A stretch of DNA of 64,000 nt from Paracidobacterium acidisoli (GTDB lineage Bacteria > Acidobacteriota > Terriglobia > Terriglobales > Acidobacteriaceae), in contig NZ_QVQT02000007.1 of assembly GCF_003428625.2 (NCBI RefSeq), positions 1 through 64,000 on the forward strand. Reading direction: 5' to 3'. The notes under the pieces are model-generated. The model worked only from the letters and a program-made list of their open reading frames with translations, searched no databases and had not been told where the DNA came from. The first letter of the stretch is position 1. Every line of letters begins with the position of its first letter. The translations under genes and the position numbers were made by a program. Below are positions 36,255-46,453 of this stretch, one piece after another.

Positions 36255-39200
36255 CTAAAAGGAGAATCGTGCGCTTAACTGAAGGATGCGTGCCTTGCTT
36301 GTCGTCGAAGTGATCACACCGGCACCAGGATCGTTGACGTTCGTATCCGGCGCGCTGAAGCTGGCATGGTTCAGGACGTTGTTCGCGTCTCCGCGAATTT
36401 CAAGGTGAACACTCTCAAACGGAATGGCGAATGTCTTGCCAAGAGAGCCGTTCAGCTCGCTTAAGCCAGGGGCCCTGAGGCTGTTTCTGCCGGCATCTCC
36501 ATAGGTGGCTGCTGCCGGAAGCGAAAATGCCGCCGGATCGTACCATTGCTTAATCGAGCGGTTCTTCGGCGTGGGGCTGCTAACAACATTCGGCAGCCAG
36601 TATGAGTTCAGTCCCTGCGAGTATGAATTATTCGGTCCTGAAATTGTGGGGGTAAAAGGATTGCCGGTCTGCGCCACAAATGTTGCGGTCGCCTGCCAGC
36701 CTCCTAAGGCTTCGTCAAGGAACATATTATCGTTCAGGAATCGTCGACCTCTGCCGAAAGGAAGCTGGTAAACACCATAACCTTTGAACATGTTTCTCAC
36801 ATCGAAGTTCGAGGAGGCATAATTCGCTGCCGGATCAAAGGCATTCTGGTAAATCTGCAGGCCGCCACGCGATGCGCCACCTCCCGATCCCGTGGTGCCA
36901 AACCCGGATGAATCCTGCGTGTCCAGCATGTGTGACCAGGTGTAATTTACCGAGAAGCTGAAGCCTGCGCTCAGACGCTTCTCAGCGACAAGCTGCAGCG
37001 AGTTATAACTCGAATTCGCATTGGAAGGATCGGCCAGGATGCTTTGAAACTGCGGGTATGGCCTGCTGCCCTGATCGTTGACGCTCAACTTACTTTCAGG
37101 TACCTGGTTGACATCGACCGGAAACGAGAGATGCCGGCCTGCACTCGCAACATAGGACCCCTGCACCATCATGGTTGGACCGATCTGCCGCTGCACGCTT
37201 AACGACCACTGATACATTGTGGGCACGGGCAGATCGTAGACGTTGTAGTTTACTGTTTGACCGTTATAAGCCGTCGACGAATGGGAAACTGCCAGATAGG
37301 GGAGACCGGGATCTGCTTCATCCCAGGTCGCTACCGGAGTCAGCCCATTTGTACTGGAGATCGAACCGTAAGAGTTCGAGCCGAAACCCAGTCCGGCACA
37401 ATATACATCGCAGCCCCATGGATAGGCATAGATACCGAATCCGCCACGGACGGTCAGATTTGCCTGCGGGGCCCAGGCAAAGCCGATACGCGGCAGAAGC
37501 AGGTCATATTTCGATTTTTGCAGGGTGGTTCTTCCGTTGGCCGGCGCGAACCACATGGCCCCCGGCGTACTGGTCGCTGCATTCATCAGGCTCGGATCAA
37601 AGGAGCCCAGGCGATTGTGAGCTTCGCCCCATCCTTCCTGAATCTGATAGCGCAGACCGAGGTTCAGCGTCAGATCAGGACGCACCTTATAGTCGTCCTG
37701 AATGAAAAGAGCAGGCTTTTTGGCCCGGGGACCATCTTCAGGAAAGTTATTGGCGCTCCAGGTCTGTTCCTGGCCCAGCAGGAAATCTGCGTAGGCTGCT
37801 CCAGTGCCGCTTGACTTGGGCGACTGCTGGGTAAAGACGCCCGTAAAGGTAAATTCACCCGCCTGCACGTTTCCCCAGGTCGTATCCGCTTCCTGATACG
37901 CCAGCAGCTCGCCTCCAAAATGCAGAACGTGCTTCCCCTTCACCAGCGTAACGACATCCGATAGATCGTCCGCGTTTTCGACAAGAGTTGCAGCCGTTCC
38001 GGCCGTCAGGTTGCCGCAACAGGACCCGCTGATGAATGTATCGGGAAACAGATCCGCCTTCGCATACTGCAAACCCACCTTGCCTGGGTATCCTCCATTA
38101 AGAGTTTGCGGAACAAACCAGTTTCCCTGACGGGTATAGCCGAAGCGGAATTCATTCACCAGGGACGGAGAGATAGTCCAGACATCGGAAATCTGGGTAA
38201 GGTAATTCACCACATCGGAGTTCGTGCAGCCTACCGGGCAGTTACTGATCGCGCTTTTGCCGCTTGTAACGGCGTTTATCTCGGTGATGGAGAAGGTCAG
38301 TCTGTTTTTTGAAGTCAGATCGTAGTCCAGGCGCCCGAAGAGGTGAGATACGGGGGCCGGCGCCGTATAGCTGTAATAATGATTGTTGGAAACCTCCCCG
38401 GGATATCCCGATGCGGGTGTTCCTGGCACGTTGGCCGGCTGAAAGTACTGCTGGATCGCCAGAGCAACCTTCTGAATATCACCCTGAGGAATCTGATTAT
38501 CCTGAAACTGACTGCGGCTGTAGCTTCCATCCGGATTCTGAGTCAGCGTGGACGGATCGTAGATGGGAGGCATGCCGGTAAAGTTGCCCTGCATCATGGC
38601 CGCCGTCGGGACGGTGTTGTATCCAAAGGTAGCCGATTCATTCAGCACCTTATCGTAGTTGAAATAGAAGAAGGTTCTGTTCCTGAGAATCGGGCCGCCC
38701 ACGGAGCCACCAAATTCGTTGTAGCGAAGGAACGGCACAGTGGGCGAGAAGTAATTCCTGGCGTTCATCGCGTCGTTCTGAAAGTACTCATACGCCGAGC
38801 CATGCCATGTATTGGTTCCGCCTTTGCTGATCTGGTTGAAGGCCGCGCCGCCTACTCCATATTCCGCTGAAAAGGTGGATGTATTGACCTGGAGCTCCGC
38901 GACTGTCTCGAAGGTGGCGTTTTGAAAATTCGAGCTTTGGGGAAGAGTTGTGGAGGCGCCATCAGCAAGAAAGTTCGAGTAATACGGCATTCCGCCATTA
39001 ATGGAAACCCCGGTTCCGGGATTCGAAGTCCCGCCGGCGTTCGATCCATTCGCGCCTGACGCGCCGGGCAGCAGCACCATAAAGTTGGTCCAGTTTGCGC
39101 TGACGTTCGGCAGCTTCTGCATAGTCTCAGAGCTGAGCGTCGTCGACTGTTCGGAGGATTCGGTCTGCAGAAGCGGCAAATCGGCACTGACCGTCACCTT

Positions 39201-39545
39201 TTGCGTCGCGGCACCTACCTTTAACTGCGCGTCTACCGTAACAGCGCCGACCTGAAGAGTGATGGGGCCACGCACATAGGTCGTAAAGCCCTGCTTTGTG
39301 AAGGTCAGCTGATAACGGTCCGGAACGATCGAGTTCGTATCGTAGAGGCCGGCACCGTCCGTTACAAAAATGTGGGTGTCGCCCTTATCGACATCCAGGA
39401 CAGTAACCGTCACACCAGGAATAACTGCCCCCGAGGGATCGGTTACCGTGCCACGGATGTCTCCGGAATTTGTATTTTGCGCCAGACCGGCCACGCCGAT
39501 GCCGACTAACAAGCCTGTCAGACAAATGCGTATTGTTCTCCCCAT
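36255..39545 (-). CDS. Oar-like TonB-dependent receptor of the sugar locus
   Basis: This 1,096-residue outer-membrane protein has a signal peptide (LTGLLVGIGVAGLAQ), then a carboxypeptidase-regulatory domain (GDIRGTVTDPSGAVIPGVTV, residues about 28-110), a plug with NGGMPYYSNFLADGA, and a barrel with many aromatic girdles (TWHGSAYEYFQNDAMNARN). It ends in ILQLSARFSF with a terminal Phe. It lies between the secreted glycosidase-like gene and the TPR gene on the minus strand and ends at an intrinsic terminator. It presumably imports an oligosaccharide released by the secreted enzymes nearby. Confidence 0.9.
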   Translation of the reverse strand: MGRTIRICLTGLLVGIGVAGLAQNTNSGDIRGTVTDPSGAVIPGVTVTVLDVDKGDTHIFVTDGAGLYDTNSIVPDRYQLTFTKQGFTTYVRGPITLQVGAVTVDAQLKVGAATQKVTVSADLPLLQTESSEQSTTLSSETMQKLPNVSANWTNFMVLLPGASGANGSNAGGTSNPGTGVSINGGMPYYSNFLADGASTTLPQSSNFQNATFETVAELQVNTSTFSAEYGVGGAAFNQISKGGTNTWHGSAYEYFQNDAMNARNYFSPTVPFLRYNEFGGSVGGPILRNRTFFYFNYDKVLNESATFGYNTVPTAAMMQGNFTGMPPIYDPSTLTQNPDGSYSRSQFQDNQIPQGDIQKVALAIQQYFQPANVPGTPASGYPGEVSNNHYYSYTAPAPVSHLFGRLDYDLTSKNRLTFSITEINAVTSGKSAISNCPVGCTNSDVVNYLTQISDVWTISPSLVNEFRFGYTRQGNWFVPQTLNGGYPGKVGLQYAKADLFPDTFISGSCCGNLTAGTAATLVENADDLSDVVTLVKGKHVLHFGGELLAYQEADTTWGNVQAGEFTFTGVFTQQSPKSSGTGAAYADFLLGQEQTWSANNFPEDGPRAKKPALFIQDDYKVRPDLTLNLGLRYQIQEGWGEAHNRLGSFDPSLMNAATSTPGAMWFAPANGRTTLQKSKYDLLLPRIGFAWAPQANLTVRGGFGIYAYPWGCDVYCAGLGFGSNSYGSISSTNGLTPVATWDEADPGLPYLAVSHSSTAYNGQTVNYNVYDLPVPTMYQWSLSVQRQIGPTMMVQGSYVASAGRHLSFPVDVNQVPESKLSVNDQGSRPYPQFQSILADPSNANSSYNSLQLVAEKRLSAGFSFSVNYTWSHMLDTQDSSGFGTTGSGGGASRGGLQIYQNAFDPAANYASSNFDVRNMFKGYGVYQLPFGRGRRFLNDNMFLDEALGGWQATATFVAQTGNPFTPTISGPNNSYSQGLNSYWLPNVVSSPTPKNRSIKQWYDPAAFSLPAAATYGDAGRNSLRAPGLSELNGSLGKTFAIPFESVHLEIRGDANNVLNHASFSAPDTNVNDPGAGVITSTTSKARILQLSARFSF

Positions 39546-39651
39546 TACGGCCTCCAGAACTTTCGTTCAATCGCACTGCGATATATTCAGTTTTTTCGCC
39601 GATACTGCATTGGCTCCTGCCACATCGGCATTTCGTATTCATGCTTCGTAA

Positions 39652-41565
39652 CTATGGCGTCTCACTGAAAGCGGCGTAGCTGTGTGGCTGTATCGTGATC
39701 TGAAAATTCACGCGATCCGGCCCCGTATTGATGATTCGGCCGCCGAACCCGCGACGCGGCGTGCTGGCCGATCCGGTAGTGACATCTCCGGTCTGCATAT
39801 TGGTAATTTTGGTTGTGCCCCCCGTGAGGGCGACAGTGACCGCAACCGGTTGATCCAGGTAAGACTCCACCACGAAAGTGTGGTTGTCATACGCAAAGAG
39901 GCTGACCTTGTCGGGTCCATCGAGGCGAACCGGGAAATCTCTCAGAAGGTTTTCTCTGAGGACGGAAACTATGCCGGAGGGATAAGAGTAAAGATCGTTA
40001 AAGTTATCCGGAATCGTGAGGACGTAAATAACTCCCTTCGAATAGTGGTCCGACAGCAGTATCGGGAAGCTGTTGCCGTTGGCACCTGCCCGGATCAGAG
40101 GAACGGCGTCGTTCGTGAAAAAATCGATTTCAGGAATAAGTATCCCGCCGTTCTTATTTCCTGCCTCGACCGGCGCGCCATACCCCGCGGCAAACTGATC
40201 CACGATCGCCTTTCGGGACGTGTAGCGCAAGCTGAGCAGGTCACCCAGACCCTTATCCTGAAGCGCCTGGACCAGCCCTGAAGTGATAAATACGTCTTTT
40301 CCCGCCTCAAGCCGGGCCTTGATTTTGCTCACGATCTGCGGATCGTCTGCCGCCTCCTGAGTAAGCAGCACGACTTTGGCATCCGCCGGAAAGGATGGAT
40401 ACATCTCGATCGGAATGCCCATCATTCCGAAGTAATTCTGCAGGAAGTCTTCGCCGGACGAATTGTATGGCTTATAACTTGCGATACCGATGGGGTTACC
40501 GAGTCTGCCGATAACGGGATCAATGCCGCCCAGCGCATATCCGGCGACGCCGGCCATGGTGGAATGCAGCCCCGGATGGGACTTCTCGTACTCATTGACG
40601 AGCTGCTGATAGTCAAAGCTGGTGTGGATATCGCTCCATGCCTGCCGCTGCCCGGCCACAGCCGGATTGAGAAGCTCGGTCCACTTGAAAAGCATGATGG
40701 AAGGAGCTTTGGCGAGCATCGTGTCCCAAAGCTGTTCGGCGTAGCGGTCTACGTAGCGGATGCCGCCGGTATCGACCCATCCTCCGCCATTTCTTCCGGG
40801 AGAGATATTTTCGAAGTAACGGAATATCTCATAGCTCTGATACTGCTGTAAGTGCTGCGGGGTCATATCGGCCTCGCGAGTCTCGTTTCCCGTCCAGATT
40901 TCGTCGAAGATGCCCGGTTCATTCTTCAGGTCATATCCGTTGCCCTGGAAGTGTTCATACCAGTTGGGAAACTTGATGATGACCTTCACCTTCGAATTCA
41001 CCGCTTTTGCAGGGTCCACAATCAGCTCGCGGGAGACCTGATCCATCAGACCCAGACGGAATTCGGCCCAGCTTTTGCTGCCTTTGGCCGCTATGTCGGA
41101 ATCGTATTTTGTGTTGTTGAAATAAAAATCGTCGAGAATGATCTCGTCGAAGTGCCGCGCCGTCTTCTGCGCGAGCATTTTTACAAAGTCCCGGTCTTTG
41201 GGGTCCGTGTAGCAAAAGGACTGAAAGTTATTCGACTCCATCACCGTCAGGCCAATGCCTCCGGCAACTTCCACTCCGCGATCGACGAAAAACTTCTTCA
41301 CCTGATCGAGCAGCTGGTCGTCGGCAACTCGCCCGCTCCGGTACGTTTCGAGATAGACTTTGTCAACTTTGACCTGGTCGTTGATGATCTTCCATGTGCT
41401 CTGCAGATAATTCGAATCTTTCATCTGCTCGACCACATACTCCGGAACGTAGACCGCGACCTCAAAGCTTTTGTACCCGCGCTCTGCCGACGCAGACGGC
41501 GAGAAGTACTGGCAGAGCGAGCAACAGCAGAGGACCAGCAGAAACCATCTCCCAAAACGCGTCAT
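39652..41565 (-). CDS. secreted TIM-barrel glycoside-hydrolase-like protein
   Basis: About 637 residues from the ATG at 41565, which opens a signal peptide (RWFLLVLCCCSLCQYFSPSASA). An ATG at 41592 is also possible. The N-terminal 300 residues look like a barrel with acidic residues at strand ends (EIILDDFYFNNTKYD, FDEIWTGNETRE, IMLFKWTELLNP). The central part (ADAKVVLLTQEAADDPQIVS, DVFITSGLVQAL) resembles the glutamine-amidotransferase-like domain that follows barrels in some glycosidases, and a beta-sandwich ends the chain. I cannot assign a CAZy family. A GTATAC site lies 96 bp upstream. It probably degrades a glycan in the periplasm or outside. Confidence 0.55.
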   Translation of the reverse strand: MTRFGRWFLLVLCCCSLCQYFSPSASAERGYKSFEVAVYVPEYVVEQMKDSNYLQSTWKIINDQVKVDKVYLETYRSGRVADDQLLDQVKKFFVDRGVEVAGGIGLTVMESNNFQSFCYTDPKDRDFVKMLAQKTARHFDEIILDDFYFNNTKYDSDIAAKGSKSWAEFRLGLMDQVSRELIVDPAKAVNSKVKVIIKFPNWYEHFQGNGYDLKNEPGIFDEIWTGNETREADMTPQHLQQYQSYEIFRYFENISPGRNGGGWVDTGGIRYVDRYAEQLWDTMLAKAPSIMLFKWTELLNPAVAGQRQAWSDIHTSFDYQQLVNEYEKSHPGLHSTMAGVAGYALGGIDPVIGRLGNPIGIASYKPYNSSGEDFLQNYFGMMGIPIEMYPSFPADAKVVLLTQEAADDPQIVSKIKARLEAGKDVFITSGLVQALQDKGLGDLLSLRYTSRKAIVDQFAAGYGAPVEAGNKNGGILIPEIDFFTNDAVPLIRAGANGNSFPILLSDHYSKGVIYVLTIPDNFNDLYSYPSGIVSVLRENLLRDFPVRLDGPDKVSLFAYDNHTFVVESYLDQPVAVTVALTGGTTKITNMQTGDVTTGSASTPRRGFGGRIINTGPDRVNFQITIQPHSYAAFSETP

Positions 41566-41660
41566 CCGTGAATTTTCTTTTCTGAATCGCATAAAGTTCT
41601 GAACGTCTGCTCCTGAGATCGCCTGCTTCTGATTCTTCATTTCTGTCTGTCGCTCGCCCA

Positions 41661-41674
41661 ATCTGTATACTGTA
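41661..41674. promoter_or_regulatory. GTATAC operator-like site 3
   Basis: ATCTGTATACTGTA lies 96 bp upstream of the secreted glycosidase-like gene (minus) and about 300 bp upstream of the epimerase gene (plus). On the minus strand it reads TACAGTATACAGAT, matching the extended consensus. Confidence 0.6.
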
Positions 41675-41972
41675 TTTTTTGACGCGGCCATAGTACATAC
41701 CACCTGAGGATTGTGCAAGCATATTTGTTTTCGTCGTGTGATTATGGGTGAGGTATGCATATGTTCTCGTTTATTTTCTTATGCTTACCCTGTATCTTTC
41801 TCCTTCAGCTGAGCATAGCCATAGATCCTCTCTGCAGAAGACGCGCCTGCTCCGAGCGGGTTGGGGAGCCGCTATACTTCCTGCTATGCAAAGATCAAGT
41901 GCATTCAGTATGCTTACTGCTTCCGGGCCAGGATCACAACAAATCCGAAGAAGAGGAAAGGGAGAAACGACA

Positions 41973-43202
41973 ATGAAACAGGTGGCCTGGCTACTGGTTG
42001 CATGTACGTTGTTGATCGGCGGGTGCAGGCATCCGTCCCAGGAAAATGCAGGCAAGCCGTTGCCGGCTGCGGCCCAGGGGCCCATACAAATCGGCGGCGA
42101 AAATGTGGTCACTCTTACTCGTAAAGCGACCGGCAACGGCGCCAGGCCAGAGTTTCTCTCGCTCACCTTCCTGCCCGGGCGGGGGATGAATGTCTTTCAG
42201 ATCAAAGCCAGCATCCCCGGCAGGGGTGATATCTCCGTTTTGAATTCTCCCTCTGTCGAGACCGTCGCAGCCCGCCTCAACGGCACAGGCATGGACAGGA
42301 CCGGCGGAGCGAGCGTCGGCTTCGGAGAAGCCTTTCTGATTCCCTATCCCAACCGCATCTTCGGACAGGCCTCGCCGGACGGGACGACGCTCACCACGCA
42401 ATGGCATGGCCGCACGATTGTGCTGCCGGCATTTCCCCGGCGCAGAGAGACTGCAGCGACGCCGGCGCCGGCCGGGCCTCCGGACAATATGGGGATGGTC
42501 ATGCATGGGCTGATCCTGAAGTCCCAGGCGCAGGATGTGCAAACGCAGACGACTGCGGATGGTCAGACAGCAACGGCCGTCATCCATGCCGGCGATTTCG
42601 GCGGCCACTGGCTCTCAAAGACCGATCTTCATTTCACTTTCGCGCTTACCGGCGAAGCCGTGGACGAGACAATCACGGCAACCAACGTGGGCAGCGAGGA
42701 CGAGCCGATTGCCATCGGCGCGCATCCTTATTTCGCCCTGCCGAGCGGAGACCGCGGCCAGGCGCGAATCCACGTCCCGGCCAGCATGATGGCGGTGGTC
42801 AACAATTATCATCAGGAGTTCCCGACCGGGCAGCTCAAACCCGTCAAAGGAACGATCTATGATTATCGATCGCCGGAAGGCGCAGCTCTCGACGATCATG
42901 CGCTTGACGATAACTTCTCTCACCTTCAGCGAACCCATGGCGCGGTCGAGGTGAAGGTCATCGATCCGGCGGCAAACTACGGCGTCGATGTGGACGGGCT
43001 GTCGCCGGAGATCAAAACCGTGCAGATCTATTCTCCGCAGGGCAGAAAATTTGTCGCCGTGGAAGAGCAGTTCAACTTCGTGGACCCCTTCGGAAAGGAA
43101 TGGAAGGGGATGGATACGGGAATGGTGACCCTGCATCCCGGGCAGTCGACCACCTGGAGGCTGCGCCTGCGCCTGTTTACTCCGAATGCGCCCTCCAGGT
43201 GA
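41973..43202 (+). CDS. aldose 1-epimerase family lipoprotein
   Basis: This 409-residue protein starts at the ATG at 41973, with AGGAAAGGGAG upstream; longer frames have no support. A lipobox (LLIGGCRH) marks it as a lipoprotein. The galactose-mutarotase fold is shown by IPYPNRIFGQ, the conserved His in IGAHPYFALP and the catalytic Glu in FVAVEEQFNF. The enzyme interconverts alpha and beta anomers. Being exported, it fits with periplasmic dehydrogenases that prefer one anomer. A 60-residue insertion (PRRRETAATPAPAGPPDN region) is unlike cytosolic enzymes. The beta-helix gene follows 103 bp later on the same strand. Confidence 0.8.
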   Translation: MKQVAWLLVACTLLIGGCRHPSQENAGKPLPAAAQGPIQIGGENVVTLTRKATGNGARPEFLSLTFLPGRGMNVFQIKASIPGRGDISVLNSPSVETVAARLNGTGMDRTGGASVGFGEAFLIPYPNRIFGQASPDGTTLTTQWHGRTIVLPAFPRRRETAATPAPAGPPDNMGMVMHGLILKSQAQDVQTQTTADGQTATAVIHAGDFGGHWLSKTDLHFTFALTGEAVDETITATNVGSEDEPIAIGAHPYFALPSGDRGQARIHVPASMMAVVNNYHQEFPTGQLKPVKGTIYDYRSPEGAALDDHALDDNFSHLQRTHGAVEVKVIDPAANYGVDVDGLSPEIKTVQIYSPQGRKFVAVEEQFNFVDPFGKEWKGMDTGMVTLHPGQSTTWRLRLRLFTPNAPSR

Positions 43203-43304
43203 CATATTGCAGTTCAAAACTCCATGGCAGCTCAAAATTCAGGAGAAGCCGGCTTCCTGTCGCCGCTTTATGAGGCGCAACGGAGGCCTGCCGAAAATCC
43301 ACTC

Positions 43305-46300
43305 ATGAGAAAAATTCTGCTGTTTGCCACGCTCCTCGCCTGTGCTTCTTCCGCACTGGCCGCATCCGTCATCACCGCGCGGCTCGACGATCCCGAAGCG
43401 GTTTATCTCACCGCGCAGGAGTTCGGCACGCACGCCGATGGAAAGGCCGACGACAGCGCCGCCATCCAGGCCGCCATCGACAAGGCCGAGAGCCGTACGC
43501 GCGCGGGGATCGTGTTCATCCCCTCAGGCCGCTATCGGCTGACGCGCACCCTTTATATCTGGCCGGGCGTGCGTGTCTTCGGCTATGGCGCGACCCGTCC
43601 CGTATTCCTGCTGGCGGACAACACGCCGGGCTTTCAGAACGATCCCGGCGTGATGGTCCTGTTCGCCGGCGCGGGCCCTCACAGCCCATTTGGCATGGGC
43701 CGGCATATTCCCTTTCCTCCGCCCGGCAGCGTGCCGCCGAACCCTGCCATTGCCGACGCCAATCCCGGCACCTTCTATTCGGCGCTGAGCAATGTCGATT
43801 TCGAGATCGGTGACGGCAATCCGGCGGCGGTGGCGATCCGTTTTCACGTTGCGCAGCATTCTCTGCTCAGCCATATCGATTTCCATACCGGTTCCGGTCT
43901 GGCAGCCATCATGGAAGTCGGCAACGAGGCCGAAGACCTGCACTTCTTCGGCGGGCGCTACGGCATCCTCACGGACAAGCCCTCCGATGCCTGGCAGTTT
44001 ACGCTTCTCGATTCCACCTTTAACGGTCAGCGCGAGGCGGCCATTCGCGAGCATGAGGCGGGGCTCACGCTCATCCGGGACACCTTCCATCATGTGCCGG
44101 TGGCCATCGATATCGATCCGCATTACTCCGATGAGCTGTGGGTGAAGGACTGCCGCTTCGAAGACATTTCCAGCTCCGTGGTCATCATCAGCAACGAGAA
44201 GAGTCCTCTCACCGAGATCGGCTTCGAAAACGCCGTCCTGCGCGATGCTCCGACCTTCGCTCAGTTTCGCGAGAGCGGGAAAAAAGTAACCGCGAAAGGC
44301 ACAATTTATCGTGTCAGAAACTTCAATTACGGGCTCATCGTTCCCGGAGAGCATGCAACCGGCGCAATCGGCATGCTCGATGATTCCGTGCCGCTGCATG
44401 CCCTGCCCGCGCCGCTGCCGCCGGCGATTCGGAATCTGCCTCCGAGCGAAGAGTGGGTAAATGTCCATACTCTCGGCGTCGCCGGAGACGACAAAACCGA
44501 CGACACCGCTGCGATCCGGAAGGCTATCGATACACATCGTGTCCTTTACTTCCCTGCCGGCCATTACATCGTGCACGATACGCTCATGCTGAAGCCGGAT
44601 ACGGTGCTTATCGGGCTGCATCCTTCTCTGACCCAGTTCGACCTTCCCGATTCCACTCCCGGGTATCAGGGTGTGGGCGCGCCGAAGGCGGTCATCTCCT
44701 CGCCTGCGAACGGCTCCAGCATCCTTTTCGGCCTTGGGGTCAATACCGGAGGGATCAATCCCCGCGCGGTGGGCGTGCTGTGGCAGGCCGGCGCAGACTC
44801 GCTGGTGGATGACGTGCGGCTGCTGGGCGGGCATGGCAGCGGATTCAATCCTTATAACAACGATCACACCGCCGACCCCGATCTGCACAAGCGCTGGGAC
44901 GGCCAGTACCCCAGCCTCTGGGTGACGCACGGCGGCGGCGGCAGCTTCGCCAATATCTGGACTCCGGATACCTTTGCTCAGGCCGGATTCTATGTCTCCG
45001 ACACCACCACCCCCGGCCATGTGTATGAGCTTTCCAACGAGCACCATGTCCGCAACGAGATCAAGTTCGATCACGTGCAGAACTGGGATATCAACGCGCC
45101 GCAGACCGAGGAAGAGGCCGGCGAAAGCCCCGAATCGCTGTCGATGGAATTCGACTGGTCGAAGAACATCACCGTCGCCAACTATCACGCCTACCGCGTC
45201 ACACGCACCCGCGCGCCTTTTCCTGCAGCGGTCCGCCTTTATCAGTCCTCGAACATTCATTTCCGCAACGTGCTCGTCAATGCCGAGAGCGGATTCGCCA
45301 CCTGCGACCAGAACGGCTGCGGTACGTTTCTGCGCGTGAGCAAATTTCCCTATGAAAACGCTATCCAGGATATGACCCGTCATCTGGAGGTGCGCGAGCG
45401 GCAGTTTGCCGTGCTCGACATTCCCGCCGGTCCGGCCACGCCGGCCGTATCTGACACTTCTGCGGTGTCTGCGCCGGGCGCGCAGGTTCGAAAGCTCGAA
45501 GACGGCTTCTTCTCCATCTCCGGCGCGGCCGTGGATGCCGCGGGCAAGCTCTATTTCGTCGACCACCATCAGCAGCGCATCTACGGCTGGTCGGCATCCG
45601 AAGGGCTTACCGTCGAGCGCGACAATCCGCTGGACCCGGTAAATCTGGCCTTCGACCGGTCGGGCGATCTGCTGGTGCTCTCTTCCGACGGTCCGGAGGG
45701 AACTGTCTATTCCTTCCATCCCGGCTCGCCGAAGGATCAGATCACGGTGCTCACGCCGCAGGCGACAATACCGCACTCCGAAACCATGACACTTCTTCCG
45801 GGCAATTACTGGAACAACGGCGAATTCAGGAATCAGCTCGACTTCGGCACGTTTACCTACACGACGCTGGCGGAGATGTTCGCCCGCGATGTATCGGCTC
45901 CCACAGCCAGGGAATATGTCTCGCCGGATGGCAGCCTCTTTCTGCCTGCACGACGTGTCTTTCAGCAGGGGCCGCCCGACTCGGTCGGCTGGCGCTTCTC
46001 CGACAACCTGGACACCTACGGCTTCCTCCGCGCCCAACCGGGACAGCACATCTATGTCAGCAGCGAGTCGGAAGACATCACCTACAGCGCGCGGGTCGAC
46101 GCCGACGGCACGCTCAGCGATCTTCATCCCTTTGCCTGGCGCGGCGGTGAGAGCGTCGCCGTCGATGGACAGGGCAATGTATATATCGCGAATGGTCAGG
46201 TCTTCGTCTACAGCCCGTCAGGCAGCCAGATCGCTCGCATCGATGTGCCGGAGCGCCCGATCGACATTCTTTTTGGCGGCTCCGATCATCGCACTCTCTT

Positions 46301-46352
46301 TCTGCTGGCCCACCACGCGCTTTATGCCGTCAGGATACGCAGCACGCGATGA
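43305..46352 (+). CDS. secreted double beta-helix protein (pectate-lyase-3/GH55-like) with an SMP-30-like C-terminal propeller
   Basis: This 1,015-residue protein starts at the ATG at 43305, opening the signal peptide ILLFATLLACASSALA. Two pectate-lyase-superfamily modules each begin with the typical motif (EFGTHADGKADDSAAIQAAI near residue 40, and TLGVAGDDKTDDTAAIRKAI near 395), as in GH55-type enzymes. From about residue 725 the sequence changes to propeller repeats (ISGAAVDAAGKLYFVDHHQQ, NLAFDRSGDLLVLSSDGPEG) and ends PERPIDILFGGSDHRTLFLL, a pattern characteristic of SMP-30/gluconolactonase proteins. The fusion could join glycan cleavage with lactone hydrolysis. It acts outside the inner membrane. 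Confidence 0.7.
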   Translation: MRKILLFATLLACASSALAASVITARLDDPEAVYLTAQEFGTHADGKADDSAAIQAAIDKAESRTRAGIVFIPSGRYRLTRTLYIWPGVRVFGYGATRPVFLLADNTPGFQNDPGVMVLFAGAGPHSPFGMGRHIPFPPPGSVPPNPAIADANPGTFYSALSNVDFEIGDGNPAAVAIRFHVAQHSLLSHIDFHTGSGLAAIMEVGNEAEDLHFFGGRYGILTDKPSDAWQFTLLDSTFNGQREAAIREHEAGLTLIRDTFHHVPVAIDIDPHYSDELWVKDCRFEDISSSVVIISNEKSPLTEIGFENAVLRDAPTFAQFRESGKKVTAKGTIYRVRNFNYGLIVPGEHATGAIGMLDDSVPLHALPAPLPPAIRNLPPSEEWVNVHTLGVAGDDKTDDTAAIRKAIDTHRVLYFPAGHYIVHDTLMLKPDTVLIGLHPSLTQFDLPDSTPGYQGVGAPKAVISSPANGSSILFGLGVNTGGINPRAVGVLWQAGADSLVDDVRLLGGHGSGFNPYNNDHTADPDLHKRWDGQYPSLWVTHGGGGSFANIWTPDTFAQAGFYVSDTTTPGHVYELSNEHHVRNEIKFDHVQNWDINAPQTEEEAGESPESLSMEFDWSKNITVANYHAYRVTRTRAPFPAAVRLYQSSNIHFRNVLVNAESGFATCDQNGCGTFLRVSKFPYENAIQDMTRHLEVRERQFAVLDIPAGPATPAVSDTSAVSAPGAQVRKLEDGFFSISGAAVDAAGKLYFVDHHQQRIYGWSASEGLTVERDNPLDPVNLAFDRSGDLLVLSSDGPEGTVYSFHPGSPKDQITVLTPQATIPHSETMTLLPGNYWNNGEFRNQLDFGTFTYTTLAEMFARDVSAPTAREYVSPDGSLFLPARRVFQQGPPDSVGWRFSDNLDTYGFLRAQPGQHIYVSSESEDITYSARVDADGTLSDLHPFAWRGGESVAVDGQGNVYIANGQVFVYSPSGSQIARIDVPERPIDILFGGSDHRTLFLLAHHALYAVRIRSTR

Positions 46353-46365
46353 GGACGCTATTGCA

Positions 46366-46379
46366 TTTAGTATACATAT
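46366..46379. promoter_or_regulatory. GTATAC operator-like site 4
   Basis: TTTAGTATACATAT begins 14 bp after the beta-helix gene stop and 262 bp upstream of the ThuA-like gene. It is one of two closely spaced sites here. Confidence 0.6.
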
Positions 46380-46453
46380 TGACTTGTCTTGACAGAGGAT
46401 AATGCTGTTCCTTCTCATGGATTCCTTGAATCGTTTGACAAAGAATAAAAGTA

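Noticed and set aside
43524-46127. 867-codon minus-strand frame opposite the beta-helix gene
   Set aside because: Antisense shadow of a gene with clear domain motifs on the plus strand.
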